From NCBI RefSeq assembly GCF_006539985.1, contig NZ_BJOB01000012.1, positions 1-61,852 on the forward strand: a stretch of DNA of 61,852 nt, written 5' to 3'. The position numbers were made by a program, and so were the translations under genes. The notes beneath the pieces are model-generated. The model searched no databases. It was not told the DNA's origin and worked only from the letters and a program-made list of their open reading frames with translations. Of this stretch, positions 42,089 through 51,949 are shown piece after piece; position 1 is the first letter of the stretch; the number at the start of each line of letters is the position of its first letter. This DNA is from Kurthia gibsonii. Lineage in GTDB: Bacteria > Bacillota > Bacilli > Bacillales_A > Planococcaceae.

Positions 42089-43252
42089 ATGATGACGATG
42101 CATCGTTCAACATTAATGAATCAATTTCCGAAAGCCATTTTCGGTACTTTAAAAGCTGCTGCAAAAAAGAAAGCTGCAACAGGCACAAAAATTATTGATT
42201 TAAGTTTGGGAAGTCCTGACTTACCACCTGCTCAAATTGTGCGAGAAGAATTAGCAAAACAAGCTGAAAAGTCTGATAGTTATGGCTATACGCTTGGTGG
42301 AACGGAGCGATTCCATGAAGCAGTTGCCAACTATTATCAACGTCGTAGTGGCGTGGAATTGGATCAACAAACAGAGATCATTCAAACGATGGGCTCTCAG
42401 GAAGGACTTGTGCATTTACCGCTCGCATTTTGTAATCCAGGAGATATCGTCTTAACAACGGACCCTGCTTATGTAGCTTATGCAGCAGGTATTCACCTCG
42501 CAAAATGTGAAGCATATGCAATGCCATTAACAGCTGAACATCAGTTTTTACCTGATTTTGATGTGATTCCAGAAGATATTTGTGCTCGCGCAAAAATGCT
42601 CATCTTAAATCTCCCAGGGAATCCCGTTCCAGCAATGCCTTCTGTCGCATTCTTTGAAAAGGCGATTGCTTTTGCGAAAAAACATAACTTAATCGTCATT
42701 CACGATGCAGCCTATTCAGAATTCTATTTTGAAGGTACAAAGCCGCTTAGCTTTTTGGAGGTACTAGGTGCAAAAGAAGTGGGTGTCGAGATTAATTCAC
42801 TTTCTAAGAGTTTTAGCCTTGCAGGTGCTCGTATTGCATATATCGTTGGAAACGCTTCCATCATTGAAACATTAGGCGAACTCAAATCACACCTTGATTA
42901 TGGTACATTCCGCCCAATTCAAGATGCGGCATGTGTTGCACTAGACAATGCGGAAGCAATTACAGATGAACTGCGCACCATTTTTTCAACACGTCATCGT
43001 GTACTATCAGAAGGTCTTGAAGCAATTGGCTGGGAACTCGCACCATCTGCTGGTGGTATGTTCGTTTATGCAAAGTATCCGCAACAACAAATGAATGACA
43101 AAGAATTTGTCCACCATGTCATTGAACAAACAGGCGTTGTATTCGTACCCGGTTCAATCTTCGGTGCATCGGGCAGAAACCATGTACGCATCGCACTCGT
43201 TCAAGATGAAAAACAGTTACAAGAAGCTGTTACAAGACTCGCAACTTTATAA
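42089..43252 (+). CDS. Pyridoxal-phosphate-dependent aminotransferase, class I/II
   Basis: A protein of 387 residues. PLP-binding sites: the Schiff-base Lys in EINSLSKSFSLAGARIAYIV, the Asp-aromatic NLPGNPVP region, and the C-terminal RIAL arginine. It resembles PatA/AspB-type enzymes (fold type I; N-acetyl-diaminopimelate, aspartate or aromatic amino acids). Divergent from metA but without an S-box of its own; methionine-related transamination is possible, unproven. AAGGAG is ten bases before the ATG. Confidence 0.85.
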   Translation: MMTMHRSTLMNQFPKAIFGTLKAAAKKKAATGTKIIDLSLGSPDLPPAQIVREELAKQAEKSDSYGYTLGGTERFHEAVANYYQRRSGVELDQQTEIIQTMGSQEGLVHLPLAFCNPGDIVLTTDPAYVAYAAGIHLAKCEAYAMPLTAEHQFLPDFDVIPEDICARAKMLILNLPGNPVPAMPSVAFFEKAIAFAKKHNLIVIHDAAYSEFYFEGTKPLSFLEVLGAKEVGVEINSLSKSFSLAGARIAYIVGNASIIETLGELKSHLDYGTFRPIQDAACVALDNAEAITDELRTIFSTRHRVLSEGLEAIGWELAPSAGGMFVYAKYPQQQMNDKEFVHHVIEQTGVVFVPGSIFGASGRNHVRIALVQDEKQLQEAVTRLATL

Positions 43253-43256
43253 ATAG

Positions 43257-43297
43257 AAAAAGTCTGAACCCCTCATCAATAAGGATTCAGACTTTTT
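43257..43297. terminator. Bidirectional terminator
   Basis: AAAAAGTCTGAA (43257-43268) pairs perfectly with TTCAGACTTTTT (43286-43297). Between the convergent aminotransferase and permease genes. Confidence 0.9.
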
Positions 43298-43298
43298 A

Positions 43299-44696
43299 TT
43301 ATTCAAGCGGTGTTTCAGGTTCTGGTTGTAACAGGTCAACAGGTGCTTTTTTACGTTGTGTAAAGTAATACATAAGCATGACTGTCGCTACAATGACTGC
43401 TGTAAAGAGAATTTGAGAGCGCATACTTGGAATAAAGAACATCGCTACAGCAAGTCCTCCTACCATAATCATCGTACCAATTGTTAAATACGGGAATAAC
43501 CACATGCGTAATACAAGTTCATGTTCTGTTCCCTCTTTAATCGCACGACGACGCATCACAAGTTGAGAAGCTGCAATGATGAAATACATAATTAATGTAA
43601 TCGCTGAACATGAATTGACTAAGAACATGAAGACTGCTTCTGGTGATACATAATTCATAATTACGGCAATATACGAAAATAATGTACTTGCTAAAATGGC
43701 ATAAACAGGTGCGCCGCGCTTATTCAACTTTAAGAAAATTTTCGGTGCTTGTCCTTCTTCTGCTAAAGCAAAAGACATACGAGATGTTGCATACAGTGCT
43801 GAATTCAGACAAGATAATACAGCAGTTAAAACGACAAAGTTCATAATTTGCGCTGCTGCTGGAATACCGACATAGTCGAGTACTGCAACGTAAGGACTTG
43901 TTAAAATACTCGATGAATCCCATGGAAGCAATGTCACAACGACGGTAATCGAACCGACGAAGAAGACAAGAACACGCCAGATGATTGAATTCGTCGCTTT
44001 TTGAACTGCATTCACTGGTTCAGCAGATTCCCCTGCTGCAATCGCGACAATCTCTGTTCCCATGAATGAGAAGATGACAATGACAACCCCCATCATGACT
44101 GCGCCAAATCCATTCGGTAAGAACCCACCTTGACCTACTAAATTTGTAAAGCCAACTGATGAAAATCCTGGTACGATGCCGAAAATAATAAATGCACCGA
44201 TTGCTAAAAATGCAATAATACTAACTACTTTAATTAATGAGAACCAATACTCGAATTCACCGTAGGCTTTTACAGATACTAAATTGGTAACCGTTAATGT
44301 TAAAGTTAAGATTAAACTTAATAACCAAAGCGGAATTCCATCATACCAATATTGAATGATGGCTGCTGCTGCAGTTGCTTCTAGCGCAATCGCAATTACC
44401 CAGAAGAACCAATAAAGCCAACCAACTAAAAATCCTGCCCATTTTCCAAGTGCCTGACTTGCATAAATCGCAAATGAGCCACTGGAAGGATTTTTAGCTG
44501 CCATCTCCCCTAACATGCGCATCACAAGGACAACAATGGTTCCTGCAATCACATACGATAAGATGGCGCCAGGTCCAGCTAAGTGAATAACTGAACCACT
44601 CCCCATAAAGAGTCCCGCGCCAATAACACCAGCGATGGCGATCATCGTCATATGCCTCTTTTTTAACCCCTTTTGTAACGACTGACCTTCATTCAT
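43299..44696 (-). CDS. Amino acid permease (GabP/AnsP-like, APC family)
   Basis: A protein of 465 residues, twelve membrane helices. The N terminus KKRHMTMIAIAGVIGAGLFM and GSGSVIHLAGPGAILSYVIA are the APC family substrate-site motifs. It ends the aminotransferase-permease operon 23 bases after the aminotransferase, which points to uptake of the same amine acid (beta-alanine, GABA or similar). AAAGGGGTG precedes the start. Confidence 0.85.
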   Translation of the reverse strand: MNEGQSLQKGLKKRHMTMIAIAGVIGAGLFMGSGSVIHLAGPGAILSYVIAGTIVVLVMRMLGEMAAKNPSSGSFAIYASQALGKWAGFLVGWLYWFFWVIAIALEATAAAAIIQYWYDGIPLWLLSLILTLTLTVTNLVSVKAYGEFEYWFSLIKVVSIIAFLAIGAFIIFGIVPGFSSVGFTNLVGQGGFLPNGFGAVMMGVVIVIFSFMGTEIVAIAAGESAEPVNAVQKATNSIIWRVLVFFVGSITVVVTLLPWDSSSILTSPYVAVLDYVGIPAAAQIMNFVVLTAVLSCLNSALYATSRMSFALAEEGQAPKIFLKLNKRGAPVYAILASTLFSYIAVIMNYVSPEAVFMFLVNSCSAITLIMYFIIAASQLVMRRRAIKEGTEHELVLRMWLFPYLTIGTMIMVGGLAVAMFFIPSMRSQILFTAVIVATVMLMYYFTQRKKAPVDLLQPEPETPLE

Positions 44697-44719
44697 CTAC
44701 AACACCCCTTTATGCTTTG

Positions 44720-46069
44720 CTATTTATCCCAAATGGCTTTCACAACGGTATCGACAATCATTTGTAAATCTTCATCACTTGTATTGAGTGGTGGTGATAA
44801 TGTTAGGACATTATTATATCCTGCAACAGTTGCACCGTTCTTCCCAATGATGATGCCTTGTTGTTTACACGCTGCAATGATGTCATTCACAACCTGAACG
44901 GCTACAGGTTGTTTTGTCTCTTTATTTTCTACTAACTCAATACCAATTAATAAACCTTTTCCACGTACACTGCCAACAAGTGCATGATTTTCAAGCTGTT
45001 CTTGAAGTGTTTGTAAGATTTCTGCTCCCTTAATAGATGATCGTTCAAATAGCTGTTCTTGCTCCATTAGCTCAATATTTTTAAGCGCTGCTGCACAACT
45101 CGCTGTTGCACCGCCAAATGTATTGACATGTCGTAAATAGTCATACATCTCACTCCCATTGAATGCTTCATAGATTTCTCGCTTCACAGCAGTTGCAGAT
45201 AGTGGTAAGTAACCACTTGTAATCCCTTTTGCCATCGTTACAATGTCTGGTTTTACACCGTAGTGTTGATGTCCGAACGGCTTTCCTGTACGTCCAAAAC
45301 CACAAATTACTTCATCAACAATGAGTAATGCATCGTGTTTTTCACATACTTCTTTTATACCGCGCATATATTGCTCATTCGGTATAATCACTCCGCCACC
45401 TGTAATAATTGGCTCCATAATCATAGCTGCAATCGTCTGACCCATCTCCCATGTCATGACATGGTCGACTGCTTGAACAGAAGGAAGTGCAGTCGGTTCA
45501 GATGCTTTTTCTGGTTGACGGTACTCATCAGGCGGTGCAACATGTAAAAAGCCCGGCGCAAGCGGTTCGTATTTGTATTTGCGTTCTGCTTGACCTGTTG
45601 CTGCTAAAGATCCCATCGAATTTCCATGGTATGCACGATAGCGCGACACAATTTTATATTTAGATGCTTTTCCTTGTTGCGCATAATATTGGCGTGCAAT
45701 TTTGAAAGCGACTTCATTTGCTTCCGAACCACTATTTGAGAAGAATACTACATAGCCACCACCTAGTAATTCATTTACTTTCTCTGCGAGTTGAATCGCT
45801 GGTGGATGTGATTGCGATAATGGCGCATAAGCATTTTTCACCATTTGATTGTAAGCAGCTTTTGCGATTTCTTCACGCCCATAACCAACATTTACACACC
45901 ATAACCCTGCCATCGCATCGATATATTCATGACCATCTGAGTCTTGAATACGTGCACCATGTGCTTTTTCTATAATCATTGTTGCTTGCGGATTATACGG
46001 TTTCATCCCATGCCAAAGATATTGTTCATCTACTGCTTTTGCGTTCATTTCTGTTTGTGTTTTAGACAC
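44720..46069 (-). CDS. Class III omega-aminotransferase (beta-alanine/GABA-type)
   Basis: About 449 residues. DEVICGFGRTGKPFGHQHYG is the PLP Asp motif and VTMAKGITSGYLPLSATAVK holds the Schiff-base Lys; HVNTFGGATASCAAALKNIE follows. This pattern is typical of beta-alanine:pyruvate or omega-amino-acid:pyruvate transaminases. Starts at GTG 46069, eight bases after AGGAG; a GTG three codons earlier overlaps the binding site. Followed by an APC permease; the PucR regulator gene is just upstream. Confidence 0.85.
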   Translation of the reverse strand: MSKTQTEMNAKAVDEQYLWHGMKPYNPQATMIIEKAHGARIQDSDGHEYIDAMAGLWCVNVGYGREEIAKAAYNQMVKNAYAPLSQSHPPAIQLAEKVNELLGGGYVVFFSNSGSEANEVAFKIARQYYAQQGKASKYKIVSRYRAYHGNSMGSLAATGQAERKYKYEPLAPGFLHVAPPDEYRQPEKASEPTALPSVQAVDHVMTWEMGQTIAAMIMEPIITGGGVIIPNEQYMRGIKEVCEKHDALLIVDEVICGFGRTGKPFGHQHYGVKPDIVTMAKGITSGYLPLSATAVKREIYEAFNGSEMYDYLRHVNTFGGATASCAAALKNIELMEQEQLFERSSIKGAEILQTLQEQLENHALVGSVRGKGLLIGIELVENKETKQPVAVQVVNDIIAACKQQGIIIGKNGATVAGYNNVLTLSPPLNTSDEDLQMIVDTVVKAIWDK

Positions 46070-46186
46070 ATCAACCACTCCTTCTCATTCATGTTGTCTT
46101 TCTTACTTGTATTATCTGACATGAAAGGAAGAAATGTATGTTACATAATGTAAAATAATTAACAGAATATTTTTACATAAGTTAGC

Positions 46187-47731
46187 TTATTCATGAATTT
46201 TCGAAGATTTTTCTATAAACTCTTTTACGTATAGCATCATCTCAAACATCATACGATGATGTGGTTCACTCGAATCCATTCCGATTAATTCTTCTATTTT
46301 TTTCAAACGATGATATAATGTTTGACGCACAATATATAATTTTTGAGCTGTTTCCTGTTTGGAGCAATTCGTTGCTAAATAAGCGCGCAATGTTGGGAGT
46401 AACTCCGATGAATGTTTTTCATCATAGGCAATTAATGGTCCGAGATATTGCGTCATCACCTGCTCTACATCCATTGTTTGTTGTAAATTTAAAATCATAT
46501 GCCCTAATAACACATCTTCATACAAACAATCTGTCGTCTGCAATACTTTTCGAATATGCATCGTTGTTCTGGCAGTTTCATATGCAGTCGGTACATCTTC
46601 CACTGATTCAACTGTTTTACCTGTCGCAATGCGTGTAACGGTGTCTGTTTTGAAAATCTTTTTAATCTTTAACACAGCCTCCCGTAACCGCGTCATCATT
46701 GAAGCTTCATCGCGCTGATTAAAAATAATCATATAATAATGCTCCTGATGATTCGTTGTACAGATTGTAAAGCCACGTTTTTCAAAAACATTGCGGGCAT
46801 ATAATGTAAAGTACACATCATCAAAGCCTTCTTGTCCTTCCAGCTGACCATTTGCTACATTCACATACAAAACGGTCATCTGCTTTATACGAATACGTTC
46901 ATGTTCTTTTTCAAGATGCTGCAAAATTTCCGACTTCGATAATCGTCCTTCAAGCCAATCCTGTTTCCAAAGTTGCTGTGCTACCGTTTCTTTCTCAATT
47001 GAATATAGCTTCCTTAAAATAATTTGTGCGATAAATAGTGCAGTTCTCTCTAAAAACAAAGACTCACTTCCACTATGTAATCCATACCATTTCAATTGAC
47101 CGTATTGCTGGGATAATAATAAAATCTCCTTTATTAAAGGCGCTTCTTTTTCAAGACGCGCTTTTTTCGCTGCATCACATTTTGGATAATAGACCGCTTT
47201 TTCATCTGTTAGTTGTAAAATACACTGTCCACCAATTGCCTCGACCAATACTTCAAGTAATGCTTCTGGTCGATTCGATGTGAGCGATGCCTTACTCAGT
47301 GTATGTGTATAGGCTTCCAGTCGCTCAATTAATTGGTACTGATGACTGATAATTTGGCGATGTACTTCTTGTGTAATATCACTAAAAGACACTTCTTTGT
47401 GAAAAACAACAATCGGAAATTGATGTTTTTTCGCTTTTTGTAGAATGGTTGTTGGAATTAACTGAACGTAACGACCATATTCAATGCATAGCCCTGCACA
47501 GTTTTTGGCGATGAGTTCATCTAAAAAACGTTCAAATGTATCGACATCTTTATGAATCCCCATTCCTGTTGTTAAAATGAGTTCATGTTCTTTCATGAGA
47601 TGACCTACAGCTGAATTTTCAATAATATGTACCCACTTCACAAGTCGATTGATATTTCCCGTCATACATTCTGCCGATTGAAATTGCTCGTATTGTAAAA
47701 TATCTGCTAATTGTAATTGTAAATTTTGCAC
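46187..47731 (-). CDS. PucR-family transcriptional regulator
   Basis: A protein of 514 residues. The PucR N-terminal domain (LQLADILQYEQFQSAECMTG, VIENSAVGHLMKEHELILTT) is followed by a middle GGDEF-like region and the C-terminal PucR helix-turn-helix (LRAYLATNCSKQETAQKLYI, VRQTLYHRLKKIEELIG). PucR-type proteins control purine, amino-acid or amine catabolism. It lies just upstream of the aminotransferase and permease, so it probably activates these. Confidence 0.85.
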   Translation of the reverse strand: MQNLQLQLADILQYEQFQSAECMTGNINRLVKWVHIIENSAVGHLMKEHELILTTGMGIHKDVDTFERFLDELIAKNCAGLCIEYGRYVQLIPTTILQKAKKHQFPIVVFHKEVSFSDITQEVHRQIISHQYQLIERLEAYTHTLSKASLTSNRPEALLEVLVEAIGGQCILQLTDEKAVYYPKCDAAKKARLEKEAPLIKEILLLSQQYGQLKWYGLHSGSESLFLERTALFIAQIILRKLYSIEKETVAQQLWKQDWLEGRLSKSEILQHLEKEHERIRIKQMTVLYVNVANGQLEGQEGFDDVYFTLYARNVFEKRGFTICTTNHQEHYYMIIFNQRDEASMMTRLREAVLKIKKIFKTDTVTRIATGKTVESVEDVPTAYETARTTMHIRKVLQTTDCLYEDVLLGHMILNLQQTMDVEQVMTQYLGPLIAYDEKHSSELLPTLRAYLATNCSKQETAQKLYIVRQTLYHRLKKIEELIGMDSSEPHHRMMFEMMLYVKEFIEKSSKIHE

Positions 47732-47826
47732 ATTTTCACCTCTTTTATGCTATCTATTATAATGTAGTTTTGTCGGAATTCTATAACTTTTTTGATTTAT
47801 TTCTTAAAATTTAGATTTTTCAAATA

Positions 47827-47860
47827 AAAAAGTTTAGGCATTCATACACCTAAACTTTTT
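47827..47860 (-). terminator. Terminator of the amidohydrolase gene
   Basis: AAAAAGTTTAGG pairs with CCTAAACTTTTT (47849-47860) around ten bases; minus-strand U run. Confidence 0.9.
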
Positions 47861-47866
47861 GTATAA

Positions 47867-49432
47867 TCAACCTTGTTGATAAGCAATGCGTCCATCGACA
47901 ACCGTCATGACTGCTTGCGCTTCTGAAATCGTTCCTTGAAATAAATCTCGGTCAAACACACTAAAATCAGCTACAAATCCTTCTTTAATCATTCCACGCT
48001 CATGTGACTTCCCAATAATTTCTGCGCCGCCACGTGTATACATTTGAATTGCTTCGAAACGACTGATGCATTGTTCTACACCATATACAACACCGTCTTT
48101 TTTACGTGTGACAGCCGCTTCAATTCCAAGTAGCGGGTCGATTCTCTCTATCGGTCCATCACTGCTTCCTGCACATGGGATTCTATGTTCAAGTAATGAC
48201 TTCCATGCATAAGCATATGGTAGACGTGCTTCACCGAGTCGCTCGGCTACCCAAGGAAAATCTGATGTCACAAATGTCGGTTGAACGTCGACTGCAACAG
48301 GCAGTTTTGCGATGCGCTTTAATAAATCTTCATTCACTAAACACGCATGAATCAATCGATCGCACACACCTTCAGCCGCTGGGTAACTTTCCATCATCGT
48401 TACGACTTGCTCTGCTGCGGCGTCACCAATGACATGAACCGCAATGGGCGCGTCATATTTTCGTGCGAGCTGGAATAATTTCGCCATCTCCTCATCTGTT
48501 TGAATGAGTGTTCCCTTCCATCCCGATTGATCTGCATAATCTTCAACCAGTGCCGCTGTTGAACCGCCAAATGAACCGTCCGCAAAAATTTTCATTGCAC
48601 CGCGTTCCATAAATGGTTCATCAAACGTAAGATTCGCTTCCATCATTTCTTCAAATACATAGTAGTGCATAAGTAGATGACAGCGAAAATCTTGTCGTTC
48701 AGCTAAAACTTCGCGGTACGCACGATACGGTTCTTGGTAAGGTCCATAATAAGCGAAATCTTCGGTATGACCTGCTGTTAATCCTTTTGATAACATTGTA
48801 TCCATTGCGACATTCAAAGCTTTTTTTAATTCATTCACATATTGCTCACCCTCTTGAATTTGAGCATCACGCAATTGTTCTGCTGCCGCTTCATAGACAA
48901 GCCCTGTTAAATTCCCTTGTTCATCGCGTCCGACAGACCCCTTATCTGAATCTGTGTAATTTTCTAGATTAGCGGCGCGTAATGCAGCTGTATTTCCTAA
49001 ATAGACATGACGACATATACGACTAATTGCAATCGGTCCTTGACGAATTGCATCGAGTTCTTGTAATGTCGGAATCGTCGGGTCTAAAAATTGATTTTCG
49101 TTGAAACCTTCCGCAATGAGCCAACTATCTTCAGGTATATTTTGGCTTGCAATCGTGAGTAAATATAACATTTCTTCTTTTGATTGGACGGACGATAAGT
49201 CGAGTCGCATTAACTGTAGTCCTACGCCAATCATATGTAAATGACTATCAACGAAGCCGGGATACATCACTGCCCCTTGTAAATCAATGATTTCATCTGC
49301 TTCTTTTTTTAAATCTTCGGTAGAGCCGCATGCTATAATGCGCCCATTTTCTGTTAAAACCGCCTCTATCGTATCGCCTTCTGATTCCATTGTGTAAATT
49401 GTGCCGTTGATCCAAACTTTTTTCACGTACAC
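47867..49432 (-). CDS. YtcJ-like metal-dependent amidohydrolase
   Basis: A protein of 521 residues. The metal-binding GFVDSHLHMIGVGLQLMRLD (HxH), a Lys/Glu middle motif, IAVHVIGDAAAEQVVTMMES, IHACLVNEDLLKRIAKLPVA and CAGSSDGPIERIDPLLGIEA are the YtcJ (amidohydrolase 3) landmarks. The substrate is unknown; in this family imides, hydantoins or formamides are hydrolysed. A GTG start, AAAGGGG upstream (49426 is an alternative). Flanked by PucR and by MmsA. Confidence 0.85.
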   Translation of the reverse strand: MYVKKVWINGTIYTMESEGDTIEAVLTENGRIIACGSTEDLKKEADEIIDLQGAVMYPGFVDSHLHMIGVGLQLMRLDLSSVQSKEEMLYLLTIASQNIPEDSWLIAEGFNENQFLDPTIPTLQELDAIRQGPIAISRICRHVYLGNTAALRAANLENYTDSDKGSVGRDEQGNLTGLVYEAAAEQLRDAQIQEGEQYVNELKKALNVAMDTMLSKGLTAGHTEDFAYYGPYQEPYRAYREVLAERQDFRCHLLMHYYVFEEMMEANLTFDEPFMERGAMKIFADGSFGGSTAALVEDYADQSGWKGTLIQTDEEMAKLFQLARKYDAPIAVHVIGDAAAEQVVTMMESYPAAEGVCDRLIHACLVNEDLLKRIAKLPVAVDVQPTFVTSDFPWVAERLGEARLPYAYAWKSLLEHRIPCAGSSDGPIERIDPLLGIEAAVTRKKDGVVYGVEQCISRFEAIQMYTRGGAEIIGKSHERGMIKEGFVADFSVFDRDLFQGTISEAQAVMTVVDGRIAYQQG

Positions 49433-49508
49433 ATCACCCCTTTTTCCATTTATTCTCTCTATTATCTCTTTTTAACGATTAAAAAGAAAGTAATTCTGTT
49501 CGAAAAAA

Positions 49509-49538
49509 AGAGAAGCAGGTACGAACACCTACTTCTCT
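49509..49538 (-). terminator. Terminator of the mmsA-like gene
   Basis: AGAGAAGCAGGT (49509-49520) pairs with ACCTACTTCTCT (49527-49538) with one mismatch; plus-strand A run gives the U run. Confidence 0.85.
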
Positions 49539-49549
49539 CAATCATTTAT

Positions 49550-51073
49550 TTACGCATCTTGGTTACTTGGGAATGAGAACGCTGTTGTCGCATGCTCATC
49601 CGCTGTTAGCCATTTTTCAGAAATGGTTTTTGTTTTTGTAAAGAAGCGCGCTTGATCTGGACCAAACATATGCCCTTCACCGAATTTTGAGCGTTTAAAG
49701 CCACCAAAGTTATGATAACCAACAGGAATTGGAATCGGTACGTTGACACCGACCATACCTACATCAATCTCATCTTCAAAGTGACGAGCTGCGCCACCAT
49801 TATTCGTGAAGATCGTTACACCATTTCCTAGTTCATGTGCATTAATTAAATCGATTGCTTCTTGTAATGTTGAGACGCGTGTCACGATTCGAACAGGACC
49901 GAAGACTTCTTGTTCGTATGCATGCATGCCTGGCTGTACATGATCAAGTAATGTTGGACCTACGAAGAATCCTTTTGATTCTTTTACAATATCCCAATCA
50001 CGTCCATCAACCACAACTTCTGCGCCTTCTGAAATGGCACGCTCGATTGATTCGATGACAACATCTTTTGATTGCTGTGTGATAACAGGCCCGAAATCAA
50101 TGCCGACTTCTTGATAATCGCCGACTTTTAGTTGTGAGATTTTTTCTTTTAAAATCGCCACAAAACGATTCGCAGTGTCTTCACCGACTGGAATAGCACC
50201 TGAAATCGCCATACAACGCTGCGAAGCAGCACCATATGCAGCACCTAAGAACGCATTCGCTGTTTGGTCTAAATCCGCATCTGGCATGATGACCATAAAG
50301 TTTTTACCGCCACCGAATGCTGCCACACGTTTACCATGTTTTGTACCTGTTGCATAAATATACTCTGCAATTGGTGTTGAGCCAACGAATGAGATGGCCT
50401 GTACATCTTTGTTCTCAAGTAGCTCATCTACTGCTTCTTTACCACCATTAATTACCGTCCATATACCTTTTGGTAGACCTGCTTTTTCCCATAGTTCACA
50501 TAGGAATAATGCCGACATGGGTACTTTTTCAGATGGCTTTAAAATGACCGCATTTCCTACCGCGACAGCCATACTTGTAATCGCAAGCGGCACCATTACT
50601 GGGAAGTTGAAAGGTGCAATCGTTCCAACAACACCGAGTGCATCTTTACGAGAAAAGGCATTAATCTGACCACCCACGTTAACAGAGTATTCTCCTTTTA
50701 ACATTTGCGGTGCAGCAATCGCCATATCTACTGACTCTAAACCACGTGTGATTTCCCCTTTTGCATCTTCACGTGTTTTCCCACTCTCCGTACAAATCAG
50801 CTCTGTTAATTCCTGTTCATGTTCTACAAGTAATTGACGGAAACGATGGAGAATTTCAACACGCTTACCAACTGACGTATTACGCCACCCTTTGAAAGCT
50901 GCTTTCGCTGTCGCAATCGCTTCGCGTACTTCCACACGTGATGCAAGTGGTACACGCGCAATTTCTTCACCTTTAGACGGATTGTAAACCGATGCATAAT
51001 CACCGCTCTTACCTGCTACTTTTTCACCATTCACATAATGATGTAACTGCTGTACTTTTTGTTCTACTGTCAT
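49550..51073 (-). CDS. Methylmalonate-semialdehyde dehydrogenase (MmsA/IolA-type)
   Basis: A protein of 507 residues. VVGTIAPFNFPVMVPLAITS and GNAVILKPSEKVPMSALFL form the NAD site; the nucleophile Cys is in AASQRCMAISGAIPV, with PIPVGYHNFGGFKRSKFGEG at the C terminus characteristic of MMSDH. It uses NAD and CoA to make propionyl- or acetyl-CoA from (methyl)malonate semialdehyde, the next step after beta-alanine transamination. AAGGGGTG precedes the ATG. Confidence 0.9.
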   Translation of the reverse strand: MTVEQKVQQLHHYVNGEKVAGKSGDYASVYNPSKGEEIARVPLASRVEVREAIATAKAAFKGWRNTSVGKRVEILHRFRQLLVEHEQELTELICTESGKTREDAKGEITRGLESVDMAIAAPQMLKGEYSVNVGGQINAFSRKDALGVVGTIAPFNFPVMVPLAITSMAVAVGNAVILKPSEKVPMSALFLCELWEKAGLPKGIWTVINGGKEAVDELLENKDVQAISFVGSTPIAEYIYATGTKHGKRVAAFGGGKNFMVIMPDADLDQTANAFLGAAYGAASQRCMAISGAIPVGEDTANRFVAILKEKISQLKVGDYQEVGIDFGPVITQQSKDVVIESIERAISEGAEVVVDGRDWDIVKESKGFFVGPTLLDHVQPGMHAYEQEVFGPVRIVTRVSTLQEAIDLINAHELGNGVTIFTNNGGAARHFEDEIDVGMVGVNVPIPIPVGYHNFGGFKRSKFGEGHMFGPDQARFFTKTKTISEKWLTADEHATTAFSFPSNQDA

Positions 51074-51196
51074 CTAAAACACCCCTTCATCTGCTAGTAA
51101 TCTTTTACTTACACATAATTTACCATATAATAGATACAGAAAAATTGCACGATGCGTAATGATTCAAAAGCGAGAATTAGACAAAGTGTAAAGTGT

Positions 51197-51454
51197 TCAA
51201 AAGAAGTATGTAAGTATATAGCCTTCGAGTTCGTAAAAAAGGTAGCCAATCAAAACACTTAGGAAGACCGTACGTCCAATTTTCTCATGTTTTTGCTGTT
51301 GTTCAAATCGTAAAAAATCATGACCTAATAGCCATAAAACGGCTACCATCACAACAATCTTCGTAAAAATATGTGGATCATTCCACTGCATATCTTTTAA
51401 ATTGAGGACAACCCACATCACAATCATGATGTTTATGAAACCTTTTAATTTCAT
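51197..51454 (-). CDS. Small membrane protein of unknown function
   Basis: A protein of 85 residues with three hydrophobic segments (FINIMIVMWVVLNL, HIFTKIVVMVAVLWLLGHDF, TVFLSVLIGYLFYELEGYIL). No family recognised. Possibly co-transcribed with nothing; lone gene. Confidence 0.55.
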   Translation of the reverse strand: MKLKGFINIMIVMWVVLNLKDMQWNDPHIFTKIVVMVAVLWLLGHDFLRFEQQQKHEKIGRTVFLSVLIGYLFYELEGYILTYFF

Positions 51455-51552
51455 CTGTACCCTACTCTTTTCAATTGTTTTTAGAAGTTCACTTCATTAA
51501 ATATTGTAACACACCAAAAATGAACGCTTCCTCTATAGATATCTTGCCAATT

Positions 51553-51580
51553 AAAAAGACGACTGTATAATCGTCGTCTT
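51553..51580 (-). terminator. Terminator of the 51.6 kb gene
   Basis: AAGACGAC (51556-51563) pairs perfectly with GTCGTCTT (51573-51580); minus-strand U run. Confidence 0.8.
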
Positions 51581-51624
51581 GTACATTGAGATAAAATGTT
51601 TTACTACTATCTAAAATAAACCTT

Positions 51625-51936
51625 CTAATTCTGTAGACCGTATTTACGAATCGATGTCATTTCGCCGCTGTTTTTGAATAGCTTGTTGTAGCGGTAGCTG
51701 ACTACATATTCGCGCTCTGTTTTAGAATCAATGTTTTTTGCGAGTGAGTCTGTAAGTTCATAGTCTTTTCTCTCGATTTGAATGTATTGATGGTTATCTT
51801 TTTTAATGATGTTCTTGTCTGATAGTTCAATACGTTCTTCAGCAACAACGACTTCATTCATCATATAAACTCCCCAACCTATTACAGCTAGTACAATGAT
51901 ACCGACAATCGTTAAAACGGTACGATTTGCTTTCAT
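51625..51936 (-). CDS. Small secreted or membrane-anchored hypothetical protein
   Basis: About 103 residues from ATG 51936 (GGAGCG upstream). One N-terminal hydrophobic helix (TVLTIVGIIVLAVIGWGVYM) then an extracytoplasmic, Lys-rich domain (QYIQIERKDYELTDSLAKNI). A longer reading frame overlaps the upstream gene and has no binding site. It starts 13 bases after that gene's stop, so they form one unit. Confidence 0.6.
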   Translation of the reverse strand: MKANRTVLTIVGIIVLAVIGWGVYMMNEVVVAEERIELSDKNIIKKDNHQYIQIERKDYELTDSLAKNIDSKTEREYVVSYRYNKLFKNSGEMTSIRKYGLQN

Positions 51937-51949
51937 GTTGTTCACGCTC

